Assembly: GCF_001428565.1 (NCBI RefSeq)
Contig: NZ_LMIA01000008.1
Span: forward strand, 55,761 to 119,760
Reading direction: 5' to 3'
Source: Nocardioides sp. Root190
GTDB taxonomy: Bacteria > Actinomycetota > Actinomycetes > Propionibacteriales > Nocardioidaceae
DNA: 64,000 nt
Made by a program: the position numbers and the translations under genes. Shown here one piece after another: positions 45,601-52,994 of the stretch (position 1 is its first letter; each line of letters begins with the position of its first letter). The notes under the pieces were generated by a model. The model had not been told where the DNA came from, searched no databases, and was given only the letters and a program-made list of their open reading frames with translations.

Positions 45601-47057
45601 AGCTCTACGACGAGGTGGTCGAGGCCAACCCCAACGTGTTCCTGGTCCTCGCGGGCCACGAGCACGGTGTGGGGACCAACCTCAAGACCGGTGTCGGCGC
45701 GACCGTGCACCACAACGTCGTCGAGCTGCTCGCCGACTACCAGTTCTACAAGGTCCCGGCCTCCGAGCTGTGGCCCGACAAGGTGGACGGCGCCGGCAAC
45801 ATCGACCTGAACGGTGACGGGGTCGTGGACCACAAGGGCACCGACCTGCTCCAGTTCGGCGCCAGCTGGCTGCGTCTCCTGCAGTTCGACGTCGAGCGGT
45901 CCGAGGTCAGCATCGACACCTACTCGCCGCACTTCGACGACTTCGGTGCGACCGAGTACGACGACCGCAAGCGCTACAACGGCGCCGAGGACAACCTGGT
46001 GCTGCCGGTCGACCTGACCACCCGCACCACGTCGTTCGCGACCGACGGGCTGACCGTCGTCACGCCGACCACCACGGTGATCGGCGAGGAGACCGCACGC
46101 TCCGGGTGGCCCGCGACGGTCGAGTGGGCAGGTCTCGCCGAGGGCGAGGTCTACGCGTGGACTGCGGAGAGCCGCACCACGGGTGGCGAGCGGATCGGCG
46201 CGGTGCGCCAGTTCGGCACGGTGTTCCGGACGAGTGCCGCAGGGACCGACCGCACGGCGCCGACGATCGACTTCCCCGCCAGTACCCGGATCACGGTGGG
46301 GGAGGGCTTCGACCCACTGGCCGGCGTGACGGCGACGGACAACACCGATGGTGACGTCAGCGCGCGGATCGAGGTGATCGGCCAGGTCGACGTCGAGGTG
46401 CCGGGCAGCTACGCCCTCACCTACGTCGTCGCCGACACCAACGGCAACCAGGTCGTGTCGCCCCGGGTGGTCACCGTCGTCGAGCCCGTCGACAGCCGGG
46501 CCACCACCACGGTCCAGGTCGCGAGCACGACGGCGCAGTTCGGGTCGACGCTCAAGCTCCGCGCCGGGGTCACGCCGGCGGCCGCGGGGGGCAAGGTCCG
46601 TTTCCTCAGCGGTGAGGAGGTCCTGTGCGAGGCGAGCGTGGCCAGGGGCAGCGCCACCTGTTCGGTGCGGACCCTGCCGCCGCCGGGCTCCTACGTCGTC
46701 ACGGCGTCGTACGACGGCGACGCTGGGCACCAGCCGTCGCAGAAGACGTTCGTGCTGACCGTGCGGCCCAAGGCCAAGACCGACCCGAGGCTGAAGGCGT
46801 GGGCCGCGTCCACGACCGTGCCGGCTCGCCGGGCAGCGGTCCTGCGCGCGACGCTGTCGACCAGGGCGAGGGGCACGGTGGTCTTCACCAGTGGGGGTCG
46901 CACCCTGTGCGTGGCCCCCATCCGGTCGGGTCGCGCGACCTGTTCGACCACGAGGACGCTGCGCGCCGGGACCCACAAGGTCCGGGCGACCTACGCCGGG
47001 GACGCCGCCTTCACGGCCGACACGGCAGCCTTCACCTTCCGCAAGCGCCGTCGCTGA
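42573..47057 (+). CDS. Secreted LamG-metallophosphoesterase-Ig multidomain protein
   Basis: 1494 residues. A signal peptide (RRRLRSLAFSALGLTVAASG..., cleavage after AQA) is followed by two LamG/concanavalin-like domains (~56-261 and ~270-476), an Ig-like segment, and a calcineurin-type metallophosphoesterase (~755-1060). The latter has ALAHFTDTQYL, YAGHTGDIIEND, VIAGNHDNQ, LLTHAYIAP and LVLAGHEHGVG; motif I is DTQ instead of the usual D-x-H. A DUF5011-like domain (~1222-1303) and two bacterial Ig-like domains end it. It ends in RKRRR, with no LPXTG or membrane anchor. GTG 42573 has AAGGAG 6 bases upstream. Probably a secreted glycan-binding phosphoesterase. Confidence 0.88.
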   Translation: MPARPTRRRLRSLAFSALGLTVAASGLMAAPAQATLPDVPLTIGPVAAAPAASAPAADVLDVDFAGGQPVDAAQSLAPTTYGAPAYGTDADQGPTMSVDGVDDAVAFPFEDQWSKLTSGLSVECVFRIDTAMPVVGEKDLCSDKEAGGISVYVNGANLGFMAHIGGGYKSALTPIDGNRWYHVVATWDGSQVRLYVNGALAQTTAASGALQLPAATSRRFVVGADASPTGVGQMAPPTTFAHSSVFSRAVTGEEAQALAARWDTSLPVPAADVLDVDFADGTPVDHVRGLDVKTFGSPTIARDNALDRDVVTFDGNDAYGYPLTPHWGQISSAVTIECTFRYLGQIPPSAEADVCSGKEGGGYSIYINEDKFGLMAHIGGGYKTARSEIVANRWYHVVGTWDGTNIKLYVNGELTATTPATGALTLPSSTARAWTLGADSSPNAGAQFYTAAKLANARLYSRALTADEVRALDINALGEHPDAGVSLTSSVPAPGAHLSEPVELEVVVANEDNATGWTYRLDGEPVAPGQLVGPGLAAGDHLVTATATDVFGKEISFEIAFTSDAIPTGGGTDQGEGKGVVQLSAIATSPDGSDVTTTFREATANIADGGVQGVVTAPPTSLEFEYADGETLEGPQTPDDEASTRSPSSGDLPFQRFDVEVGAAVQGQQVVWKGTVDPERSVSLRAWSTATSQWVELATARGVREGATVLNGTVRTPMVDDGTVHLLVLGTDPFADDLAPRDASAAADKDRFEDPADYDFALAHFTDTQYLAEGAAGGTYDDWDGVAEPSDVMAEEERAIWAAAYNASTRWIAEQAGPRKIAYAGHTGDIIENDYYNPLATNGVGGLLYPGLDAQVTREFEFTSNAQATLDDAGIVNQVIAGNHDNQLGQETGPTSRFNQYYGPERYYDAAASWPAGASYHAWDETSDAQGATTTRGQDNQNNYVLFSAGGLDFIAVGLSYGVTQAEADWASEVFERHPDRNGILLTHAYIAPSSAADGRGATFSGDGSKLYDEVVEANPNVFLVLAGHEHGVGTNLKTGVGATVHHNVVELLADYQFYKVPASELWPDKVDGAGNIDLNGDGVVDHKGTDLLQFGASWLRLLQFDVERSEVSIDTYSPHFDDFGATEYDDRKRYNGAEDNLVLPVDLTTRTTSFATDGLTVVTPTTTVIGEETARSGWPATVEWAGLAEGEVYAWTAESRTTGGERIGAVRQFGTVFRTSAAGTDRTAPTIDFPASTRITVGEGFDPLAGVTATDNTDGDVSARIEVIGQVDVEVPGSYALTYVVADTNGNQVVSPRVVTVVEPVDSRATTTVQVASTTAQFGSTLKLRAGVTPAAAGGKVRFLSGEEVLCEASVARGSATCSVRTLPPPGSYVVTASYDGDAGHQPSQKTFVLTVRPKAKTDPRLKAWAASTTVPARRAAVLRATLSTRARGTVVFTSGGRTLCVAPIRSGRATCSTTRTLRAGTHKVRATYAGDAAFTADTAAFTFRKRRR

Positions 47058-47066
47058 CGACGCCCT

Positions 47067-47113
47067 GACACGTCGACCGGCGGGACCGTGGTGGTCCCGC
47101 CGGTCGGCGTGTC
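47067..47113 (+). terminator. Long hairpin terminator
   Basis: A 21-base arm at 47067-47087 pairs with 47093-47113 around a 5-base loop with one mismatch. It ends ten bases after the stop of the LamG-phosphoesterase gene and is followed by TCATTATT. It isolates the sulfurtransferase operon from upstream transcription. Confidence 0.8.
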
Positions 47114-47146
47114 TCATTATTCGGGCAGGCGTCTCAATGAATGAGA
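47112..47146. promoter_or_regulatory. Candidate operator: TCTCATT / AATGAGA inverted repeats
   Basis: TCTCATT (47112-47118) and AATGAGA (47140-47146) form a 7-base perfect inverted repeat. TCTCA-N5-TGAGA at 47132-47146 is a tighter 15-bp palindrome sharing the right arm. It lies 44-58 bases upstream of the leader-peptide ATG, a suitable place for a regulator. No named regulon is recognised. The low local GC is striking. Confidence 0.4.
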
Positions 47147-47177
47147 TCTCGATTTCGGGGATCCGATGGAGGCCACC

Positions 47178-47183
47178 TACTCT
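47178..47183 (+). promoter_or_regulatory. -10 box (TACTCT) for the leader-peptide transcript
   Basis: TACTCT ends 6 bases before ATG 47190, so the transcript probably starts at the A of the leader ATG. GATGGAGG at 47165-47172 is too far upstream to act as a ribosome-binding site. Confidence 0.45.
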
Positions 47184-47189
47184 GGTCAC

Positions 47190-47270
47190 ATGTCGACGAC
47201 TCTGCTGCTGACCAAGCGGCGCGCGGTGGACAACTGCCGCGTCAGCTCGGCGCTGTGTCGACCCTGCTGA
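47190..47270 (+). CDS. Cys-rich leader peptide of the sulfurtransferase operon
   Basis: A 26-codon frame, MSTTLLLTKRRAVDNCRVSS followed by ALCRPC and a stop. It has the form of the short leader peptides (RRxVDxxRVSSALCR) that precede cysteine and sulfur genes in many actinobacteria. Cys occurs at positions 16, 23 and 26, the last directly before the stop, so cysteine shortage would stall ribosomes at the end of the frame. The mRNA is predicted leaderless. About 140 bases separate it from the sulfurtransferase ATG, room for an attenuator or a coupling structure. Peptide function itself is not expected. Confidence 0.75.
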   Translation: MSTTLLLTKRRAVDNCRVSSALCRPC

Positions 47271-47411
47271 CGGGTTCTTGATCAACCGGCCTTCTGCCGA
47301 TCTCCCGTCGCCTCCCAGGCGCTCCTGCGCCAGGCGCAGTCCTGTGCGTGCGTGTGCCGTCATCAGCACCGTCGTTCCTGCCGCAACGCAACCACCATCG
47401 AAGGAATCATC
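47271..47411 (+). promoter_or_regulatory. Leader region between Cys-rich peptide and sulfurtransferase gene
   Basis: 141 bp with no gene. GCCTCCCAGGCGCTCCTGCGCCAGGCGCAG (read in parts: GCGCTCCTGCGCCAGGCGC) can form local hairpins at about 47310-47340. No T-run follows, so a classical terminator is not evident; Rho-dependent or ribosome-coupled control is possible. AAGGA at 47401-47405 is the ribosome-binding site of the next gene. Confidence 0.35.
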
Positions 47412-48260
47412 ATGAGCCGCGAGAACTCGCTCGTCTCCGCCCAGTGGGCCGAGGACAACCTGGACACCCCGAACGTCGTCCTCATCGAGGTCGACGAGGA
47501 CACCACGGCCTACGACAAGGGCCACATCAAGGGCGCCATCAAGCTCGACTGGACCACGGACCTGCAGGACCCGGTTCGTCGCGACTTCGTCAACAAGGCG
47601 CAGTTCGAGGCGCTCCTGTCCGAGCGCGGCGTGAGCAACGACGACAAGGTCGTGCTCTACGGCGGCAACAACAACTGGTTCGCCGCCTACGCCTTCTGGT
47701 ACTTCAAGCTCTACGGCCACCAGGACGTCACCCTGCTCGACGGCGGCCGCAAGAAGTGGGAGCTCGACAGCCGTGAGCTGACCGACGAGCTGCCGACCCG
47801 CGCCGCGACCACCTACGTGGCCCAGGAGCAGGACACCGCCATCCGAGCGTTCCGCGACGAGGTCGTTGCCGCGATCGGCACCCAGAACCTGGTCGACGTC
47901 CGCAGCCCCGACGAGTACGCCGGTCGCCTCCTCGCCCCGGCCCACCTCCCGCAGGAACAGGCCCAGCGCGCCGGCCACGTCCCGACCTCGGTCAACGTGC
48001 CCTGGAGCAAGAACGCCAACGACGACGGCACCTTCAAGTCCGACGCCGACCTGGAGGCGCTGTACGCCGAGGTCGGCTTCGACGAGACCAAGGACACCAT
48101 CGCCCTGTGCCGCATCGGTGAGCGCTCCTCGCTCACCTGGTTCGTGCTCCAGGAGCTCCTCGGCAAGAAGAACGTCAAGAACTACGACGGCTCCTGGACC
48201 GAGTACGGCTCCCTCGTGGGCGTTCCGGTGGCCCTCGGCGACGAGCCCGGTGACGCCTGA
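47412..48260 (+). CDS. sseA: Thiosulfate sulfurtransferase (two-domain rhodanese, SseA/CysA2-like)
   Basis: 282 residues, two rhodanese domains. The N-terminal one (VVLIEVDEDTTAYDKGHIKG...) lacks a catalytic Cys; the C-terminal one has NLVDVRSPDEYAGRLLAP and the active-site loop ALCRIGERSSLTWFVLQ. This CRIGERS loop is that of mycobacterial CysA2/CysA3 enzymes, which move sulfane sulfur from thiosulfate to an acceptor. ATG 47412 with AAGGA upstream is chosen; earlier in-frame starts fall in the leader. Its stop overlaps the DUF1416 ATG (TGATG). Cysteine-dependent control through the upstream leader is probable. Confidence 0.93.
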   Translation: MSRENSLVSAQWAEDNLDTPNVVLIEVDEDTTAYDKGHIKGAIKLDWTTDLQDPVRRDFVNKAQFEALLSERGVSNDDKVVLYGGNNNWFAAYAFWYFKLYGHQDVTLLDGGRKKWELDSRELTDELPTRAATTYVAQEQDTAIRAFRDEVVAAIGTQNLVDVRSPDEYAGRLLAPAHLPQEQAQRAGHVPTSVNVPWSKNANDDGTFKSDADLEALYAEVGFDETKDTIALCRIGERSSLTWFVLQELLGKKNVKNYDGSWTEYGSLVGVPVALGDEPGDA

Positions 48261-48568
48261 TGTGCGGCGCCACCGTCGGCGGTCTCTCCCTCGAAGGAGT
48301 CAACGTCGCCAAGGAAGCCGTCATCCAGGGCCAGGTCGTGCGTGGCTCCGGCGACGACGCGACGCCGGTCTCCGGTGCGTACGTCCGTCTGCTCGACAAG
48401 GGCGGCGAGTTCACCGCTGAGGTGCCCACCTCGGCCACCGGTCACTTCCGGTTCTTCGCCGGTGACGGCCAGTGGACCCTGCGCACCCTCGCACCCAAGG
48501 CCGACCCGGTCGACCGCGCCGTCCAGGCGCAGACCGGCTCGGTCGCCGAGGTCCTGATCTCGATCTGA
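48260..48568 (+). CDS. DUF1416 (SseC-like) protein
   Basis: A 102-residue protein of the DUF1416/SseC family that follows rhodanese genes in actinobacteria. Its opening MCGATVGG has a conserved Cys-Gly; the remainder is a small carboxypeptidase-regulatory-like beta-sandwich (AVIQGQVVRGSGDDATPVSG, AYVRLLDKGGEFTAEVPT, GHFRFFAGDGQWTLRTL). It has been suspected to receive or sense sulfur from the rhodanese, but no reaction is established. The ATG overlaps the sulfurtransferase stop by one base. M. tuberculosis, as recalled, has the same pair (Rv0815c-Rv0814c). Confidence 0.9.
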   Translation: MCGATVGGLSLEGVNVAKEAVIQGQVVRGSGDDATPVSGAYVRLLDKGGEFTAEVPTSATGHFRFFAGDGQWTLRTLAPKADPVDRAVQAQTGSVAEVLISI

Positions 48569-48669
48569 CCTTTCACGGTGGGGGCGAAAGCCTCGAACGC
48601 GAGTGGCGGCTTCCGGAATCCGGGAGCCGCCGCTTGCGTTGGACTGCAGGACGGACGAGAGGACGAGTC

Positions 48670-49155
48670 ATGACGGGTCTGGTGATCCTGGGTGTTGCGC
48701 TGGTGGCGGCGCTCGCCTTCGGTCTGTACCGCCAGCGCGTCGACGGCCGTTTCTCCCCGACGATGCGAGAGGTGGACCTCGCGCCGACCCCGACCGCCGA
48801 GGATCCTGCCGACCGCGCTGCTGACCTGGCGGTCTGGGACGCCATCGCCTCAGCCGTCCCCGGTGCCGCACTCGGCGAGCGGGCGACCTTCGTGCAGTTC
48901 TCCAGTGCGTTCTGCGCGCCGTGCCGCACCACCCGCGTGCTGCTCGACGACGTGGCGACCCGGACCGACGGGGTCGCCCACGTCGAGATCGACGCCGAGG
49001 AACACCTCTCGCTGGTGCGCGAGCTCGACATCCGTCGTACGCCGACCACGCTGATCCTCGACGGCATCGGCAACGAGCTCACCCGCGCCGCCGGCGCTCC
49101 CCGCCGCGAGCAGGTCCTCGCGGCGCTCCCCTCCAGCTCCCAGGAGACGACATGA
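48670..49155 (+). CDS. Membrane-anchored thioredoxin-like protein (ThiX-like)
   Basis: 161 residues. One N-terminal helix (TGLVILGVALVAALAFGLY) anchors the protein; the ~105-residue thioredoxin fold carries FSSAFCAPCRTTRVLLDDVA, an active site CAPC in place of the usual CGPC, and the cis-Pro segment ELDIRRTPTTLILDGIG. It probably keeps a partner in the sulfur pathway reduced; the order matches mycobacterial thiX near cysA2 and sseC2, as recalled. GAGAGGAC precedes the ATG. The next gene starts in its stop codon (ATGA). Confidence 0.85.
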   Translation: MTGLVILGVALVAALAFGLYRQRVDGRFSPTMREVDLAPTPTAEDPADRAADLAVWDAIASAVPGAALGERATFVQFSSAFCAPCRTTRVLLDDVATRTDGVAHVEIDAEEHLSLVRELDIRRTPTTLILDGIGNELTRAAGAPRREQVLAALPSSSQETT

Positions 49156-49619
49156 CCGACACCGCAGTGAACCGACCCGCCGTGACCGGGATCGACCCGC
49201 GGGGCCCGCGCTTCACCGCGTCGGTGACCCTGGCGATCTTCGTCCTCGCGCTCCTCCTGTCCGGTCCCTCCCCGGAGGCAGCCGCCGTGCTCACCGGCGT
49301 GCAGGCCCTGTTCTTCGCCGTGGGAGCCGGCCTCGGAGTCCAGTGGACGCCCACCGGTCTGTTGTTCCGCTCGGTGATCCGTCCGCGGCTCACGCCGCCC
49401 GCCGACCTCGAGGACCCGACGCCGCCGCGCTTCGCCCAGGCGGTCGGCCTCGTCTTCGCCGTGGTCGCCACGATCGGCTTCGCGACCGGCGCGGTCGTGC
49501 TCGGCCAGGTCTTCGCCGGCTTCGCCGTCGTCGCGGCCTTCCTCAATGCGGTCTTCGCGTTCTGCCTGGGCTGCGAGATGTACCTGCTCGGCCTGCGGCT
49601 CACCCGACGCACCGCCTGA
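49152..49619 (+). CDS. DUF4395 membrane protein
   Basis: 155 residues with four hydrophobic helices: SVTLAIFVLALLLSG, VLTGVQALFFAVGAGLGV, FAQAVGLVFAVVATIGFATG and VLGQVFAGFAVVAAFLNAVF. The family signature is the C-terminal FCLGCEMYLLGLRL, whose CxxC is suited to redox or metal chemistry. DUF4395 genes regularly accompany thioredoxin-like and rhodanese genes, suggesting transfer of electrons or sulfur at the membrane; this is not demonstrated. It overlaps the thioredoxin gene (ATGA) and converges on dtd. Confidence 0.88.
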   Translation: MTDTAVNRPAVTGIDPRGPRFTASVTLAIFVLALLLSGPSPEAAAVLTGVQALFFAVGAGLGVQWTPTGLLFRSVIRPRLTPPADLEDPTPPRFAQAVGLVFAVVATIGFATGAVVLGQVFAGFAVVAAFLNAVFAFCLGCEMYLLGLRLTRRTA

Positions 49620-49637
49620 GCCGAGGGCGGCTCGGCG

Positions 49638-50066
49638 CTACGGCGTCTCGAGCAGCACGGTGAACGGGCCGTCGTTGACCGAGGCGACCGCCATGTCGGC
49701 GCCGAACACGCCACGCTCGACGTGGGTGCCCGCCTGCGCGAGGGCATCGCACACGGCGTCGTACAACGGTTCGCTCACGGGTCCCGGTGCGGCCGCGCTC
49801 CACGTCGGGCGGCGCCCCTTCTGGGCCTCGCCGTAGAGCGTGAACTGCGAGACGACCAGGGCGGGCCCGTCGATCTCGGCGAGCGAGCGTTCGCCGTCGA
49901 GGATGCGCAGGTCCCGGATCTTTCGGGCCATCCACGCCACCTCGGTGGGTCCGTCGTCGTGGGTGACGCCGAGATAGACCAGCAGGCCCGGTGCGGCGAT
50001 GGCGCCGACGACGGCGCCGTCCACGACGACCGAGGCCGAGCTCACCCGCTGCAGGACGGCGCGCAT
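49638..50066 (-). CDS. dtd: D-aminoacyl-tRNA deacylase
   Basis: 142 residues, full length for Dtd, the cytoplasmic dimer that hydrolyses D-amino acids (and glycine from tRNA-Ala). [20 protein letters not shown] opens the protein; the active-site pieces [17 protein letters not shown] and [15 protein letters not shown] are intact, with the Gly-cisPro type GPFT pair. It lies 4 bp downstream of the zinc-ribbon methyltransferase gene, so both may share a transcript though no functional link is evident. Confidence 0.95.
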   Translation of the reverse strand: MRAVLQRVSSASVVVDGAVVGAIAAPGLLVYLGVTHDDGPTEVAWMARKIRDLRILDGERSLAEIDGPALVVSQFTLYGEAQKGRRPTWSAAAPGPVSEPLYDAVCDALAQAGTHVERGVFGADMAVASVNDGPFTVLLETP

Positions 50067-50070
50067 GCGA

Positions 50071-51009
50071 TCAGCCGGCCGCGGTGGCGCCGTCCGTCGC
50101 GGGACCGGCGCCGGCCGAGGCGAGGGAGCCCGGCTTGCTGGCGTAGGCCTCGAGCACGATGCGGGGCGCCCAGCCGCGGTCGATGAAGCGGTCGACGGTG
50201 CCGCCGACGGCGCGGGCGGCTCCGGCCGGCACGCCCATCGACTGGAGGTAGGTGCCCGACTTCAGGGAGTACCGCACCACCGGGATGACCTCGACGTCGA
50301 CGAAGCCGGCGGCGCTCAGGGCGGCGGTGATGCTCTCCGCGGTGTGCAGCTGCCAGTGGTGCGGCGCGATCCGGCGGTCGATCCACCGCGACATCCGGCC
50401 CCGGGTGGCAGCCGTCATGGCCATCGCGGCGGTGTCGATGCGGGTCCGCCGCGGCGTCTGGAGGAACAGCGTGCCACCGGGCTTGAGCAGGTCGAACGAG
50501 CTCTTGATCATCCCGGCGGTGTCCTCGACGTGCGCCAGGACGCACCACATGGTGACGGCGTCGTGCTGCGGCACGGAGAGCACGGACAGGTCGCCGAGGT
50601 CGACGGTCACACCGTTGGCGGCCGCGAGGTGGACGTTGGCCTCGATCAGGTCGTTGCCGCGGACCTCGTAGCCACGGTCGCTGGCCACGGTGAGGAACTG
50701 GGCGTCGCCGGTGCCGATGTCGTACAGGTGGCGACCGGCCGAACCCTTGAGCCGCGCGCCGAGACGGTCGAGGACCTCCGCCTGCGCCTTGACGGCGCCG
50801 GTGTCGCGCTTGCTGGCGACCCAGGCAGCGCGTTGCTCGACACTGATGTCGTCGAGGCTCACGGTGTCGGGGAGGACGAGGTCGGCACGATCCGACCAAC
50901 CGACCAGTCCGCAGGAGCGGCACTTGAAGTTACGTCGCCCGCTCTTGCGCGAGGGTCGGTAGTTCTTCAGTTGCTGCGAACCGCAGGCAGGGCATGCAAG
51001 GACAGACAT
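50071..51009 (-). CDS. SAM-dependent methyltransferase with N-terminal zinc ribbon
   Basis: 312 residues. The first ~35 carry CPACGSQQL...[11 protein letters not shown], two CxxC pairs forming a zinc ribbon. The SAM fold follows with [54 protein letters not shown] and [19 protein letters not shown]. This layout resembles methyltransferases acting on glycans or secondary metabolites; the substrate is unknown. ATG 51009 is chosen over 51039 because GGAGGAA lies 9 bases upstream. Ala/Gly-rich C-terminal tail. Upstream of dtd in the same operon. Confidence 0.83.
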   Translation of the reverse strand: MSVLACPACGSQQLKNYRPSRKSGRRNFKCRSCGLVGWSDRADLVLPDTVSLDDISVEQRAAWVASKRDTGAVKAQAEVLDRLGARLKGSAGRHLYDIGTGDAQFLTVASDRGYEVRGNDLIEANVHLAAANGVTVDLGDLSVLSVPQHDAVTMWCVLAHVEDTAGMIKSSFDLLKPGGTLFLQTPRRTRIDTAAMAMTAATRGRMSRWIDRRIAPHHWQLHTAESITAALSAAGFVDVEVIPVVRYSLKSGTYLQSMGVPAGAARAVGGTVDRFIDRGWAPRIVLEAYASKPGSLASAGAGPATDGATAAG

Positions 51010-51121
51010 CGACAGCGATTCCTCCGGCCGCCACGGCATAGGAAGGGGGTGCGTGGCAGCGTGAGGACACCCTATTCTGCGGCGGCCACGATGGTGGAGT
51101 TTCTGATCCAGATGCCGGGCG

Positions 51122-51484
51122 TCAGTAGACGAGCGCCTGGACCCCGTCGGCGACGACTTCCTCGACGAACGCGGGTGCGCCGGCGATCCGTACGCCGGGA
51201 AGCAGGTCCTCGGTGGTCAGTGAGCGTCGTGCCGCGCACTGGGCGCAGACCGTGACGCTGCCGGCGGCGAGCACGGTGTCCAGCAGGTCCGTCAACGGCG
51301 TGGCGAGCGGGAGGTCGAGCGCCTCTGCCCGCCCGGGAACAGCCAGCCAGGCAGCCTCACCGGTCAGCCAGAGCGACACCTGGACCCCCGACGCAGCCGC
51401 CGTGGCGGCCACCGTGAAGCCCTGGTTGCACCGTTCGGGCTCGTCGAGCCCGCAGGTGATCTTCACGACCAGCGCACGCGACAT
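51122..51484 (-). CDS. DsrE/DsrF-like family protein
   Basis: 120 residues. ALVVKITCGLDEPERCNQGF and ALVY ends frame a small alpha/beta fold of the DsrE type; a conserved pair VTVCAQCAARRSLTTEDLLP carries two cysteines in the place where sulfur-relay members keep the active Cys. The family takes part in sulfur transfer or is of unknown role. An upstream in-frame ATG at 51598 would overlap the divergent nitrobindin gene; ATG 51484 gives the normal family start. 37 bp separate it from that gene. Confidence 0.78.
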   Translation of the reverse strand: MSRALVVKITCGLDEPERCNQGFTVAATAAASGVQVSLWLTGEAAWLAVPGRAEALDLPLATPLTDLLDTVLAAGSVTVCAQCAARRSLTTEDLLPGVRIAGAPAFVEEVVADGVQALVY

Positions 51485-51507
51485 GTGCCGCAGCCTACGC
51501 ACCGAAC

Positions 51508-51513
51508 TAGGAT
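51508..51513 (+). promoter_or_regulatory. -10 box (TAGGAT) for the nitrobindin operon
   Basis: TAGGAT ends 8 bases before GTG 51522; no ribosome-binding site is present, so a leaderless mRNA is likely. Confidence 0.4.
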
Positions 51514-51521
51514 GATCGGTC

Positions 51522-52016
51522 GTGGCCTTCGAACTCCCCGACAACCTGCACCCCAACTGTGGTCCGATCGCCTGGATGCTCGGCACGTGGCGCGGCAACG
51601 GGCACGGTGACTACCCGACGATCGAGCCCTTCCAGTTCGGGCAGGAGCTGATCTTCACCCACGACGGGCGTCCGTTCTTCCACTACATGGCACGGGCCTG
51701 GATCATCGACGACGAGGGCGAGAAGGTGCGCGACGCCGCCATCGAGACCGGTTTCATCCGGGCGGTCGGCGACGGCAGGTTCGAGATCCTGCTGACCCAC
51801 AACACCGGGATCGCCGAGATCTGGCACGGCGAGGCGGCCAGCGGGAAGTTCGAGTGGACGACCGACGCCGTCGCCCGCACCGAGACCGCCAAGGAGTACG
51901 CCGCCGGCAAGCGCCTCTACGGCAACGTCGAGGGCGACCTCCTCTACGCCTTCGACATGGCGGCGACCGGCCAGGCCCTGCAACCGCACCTGTGGGCGAG
52001 GCTCAAGCGTGCCTGA
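51522..52016 (+). CDS. Nitrobindin-like heme-binding beta-barrel protein (FABP-like)
   Basis: 164 residues. GTWRGNGHGDYPTIEPFQFG is the nitrobindin signature (GxWxGxGxxxYP); the barrel strands end in LQPHLWARLKRA, where the His is the expected proximal heme ligand. Nitrobindins bind ferric heme and react with NO or peroxynitrite. GTG start, predicted leaderless. Its last 8 bases overlap the Fur gene start, so the two are coupled. The M. tuberculosis homologue, as recalled Rv0813c, likewise lies near the cysA2/sseC2 genes. Confidence 0.9.
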   Translation: MAFELPDNLHPNCGPIAWMLGTWRGNGHGDYPTIEPFQFGQELIFTHDGRPFFHYMARAWIIDDEGEKVRDAAIETGFIRAVGDGRFEILLTHNTGIAEIWHGEAASGKFEWTTDAVARTETAKEYAAGKRLYGNVEGDLLYAFDMAATGQALQPHLWARLKRA

Positions 52017-52518
52017 CCGTGCCCCTGCCGGCGACCACCACGGCCCTGACCACGGCCCTGACCACGGCCATGGCCACCACCATGACCACGGCCCTGAGGT
52101 CGAGGCCGTCGACTGGCGATCGGCCCTGCGGGAGAAGGGCTACCGGCTCACGCCGCAGCGCGAGCTGATCCTCGCGGCGGTCGACAGCCTCGGCCACGCG
52201 ACGCCGGACGAGGTCCTGGCGAAGGTGCAGGAGACGGCCAGCACCGTCAACGCCTCGACGGTCTACCGCACGCTCGAGGTGCTGGAGGAGCTCGGCCTGG
52301 TCCGGCATGCCCATCTCACCGACCGGGCCCCGACGTACCACTCGGTGCGCGGCCACGAGCACTTCCACCTCGTCTGCCGCGCCTGTCACGCAGTGACCTC
52401 GGTCGCTGCCGCCGAGGCGGCTCCGTTCATCGAGGTGCTGGGGGCGAAGGGTTTCGTCCCCGACCTCGGCCACCTCACCGTCTTCGGACGCTGCGCCAAC
52501 TGCGAAGGAGTGTCCTGA
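52009..52518 (+). CDS. Fur-family metal-responsive repressor with His-rich N-terminus
   Basis: 169 residues. The winged helix is clear: ALREKGYRLTPQRELILAAV, STVYRTLEVLEELGLVRHAH. The dimerisation domain has the metal-binding GHEHFHLVCRACHAVTSVAA and a C-terminal RCANCEG, completing the structural zinc site. The first ~30 residues are an unusual HHGPDHGPDHGHGHHHDHG tail that might bind metal. Iron, zinc, manganese and peroxide types cannot be separated here. GTG 52009 overlaps the nitrobindin stop; its own stop overlaps the next ATG (TGATG). Confidence 0.87.
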   Translation: MPDRAPAGDHHGPDHGPDHGHGHHHDHGPEVEAVDWRSALREKGYRLTPQRELILAAVDSLGHATPDEVLAKVQETASTVNASTVYRTLEVLEELGLVRHAHLTDRAPTYHSVRGHEHFHLVCRACHAVTSVAAAEAAPFIEVLGAKGFVPDLGHLTVFGRCANCEGVS

Positions 52519-52994
52519 TGACCCAGGGCCGCACCGTGCTGACCTATGGCACCTTCGACCTCTTCCACATCGGTCACCTCCGATTGATCGAGCGCCTCGC
52601 CGCGATGGGCGACCGGCTGGTCGTGGGCGTCTCCACCGACGAGTTCAACGCTGGCAAGGGCAAGCGGTCCGTCGTGTCGTACGACGACCGGGCGGCCATC
52701 GTCGCGGCGATCCGCGGGGTCGACCTGGTCGTGCCCGAGGGGTCCTGGGAGCAGAAGCGGGCCGACATCGTCGAGCACGGCGTCGACCTCTTCGTGATGG
52801 GCGACGACTGGACCGGGAAGTTCGACGACCTCGCCGACGTTTGTGAAGTGCGCTACCTGCCTCGTACCTCGGGGGTCTCGAGCACGGAGATCAAGGAGAT
52901 GCTCCGCACCCTCGACCCGGCCCACATCGAGGAGATGCAGACCGCGCTCGGAACCCTCACCCGCCTCCTCGAGCACTACCGGGACCTCACATGA
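52518..52994 (+). CDS. TagD-like nucleotidyltransferase (glycerol-3-phosphate cytidylyltransferase family)
   Basis: 158 residues. The nucleotidyltransferase HxGH site is YGTFDLFHIGHLRLIERLAA; the second motif is RTSGVSSTEIKEMLR, matching RTxGISTT of TagD-type enzymes. These make CDP-glycerol from CTP and glycerol-3-phosphate; related members act on other phosphates, so specificity is open. About 25 C-terminal residues beyond the TagD core form a helix. It is tightly embedded between Fur and YgfZ genes (TGATG and ATGA overlaps). Confidence 0.85.
   Translation: MTQGRTVLTYGTFDLFHIGHLRLIERLAAMGDRLVVGVSTDEFNAGKGKRSVVSYDDRAAIVAAIRGVDLVVPEGSWEQKRADIVEHGVDLFVMGDDWTGKFDDLADVCEVRYLPRTSGVSSTEIKEMLRTLDPAHIEEMQTALGTLTRLLEHYRDLT

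Noticed and set aside
45258..47978. Minus-strand open frame of about 900 codons
   Set aside because: It runs antisense through the phosphoesterase, terminator and sulfurtransferase genes and encodes no recognisable domain; GC-rich DNA gives such shadows.
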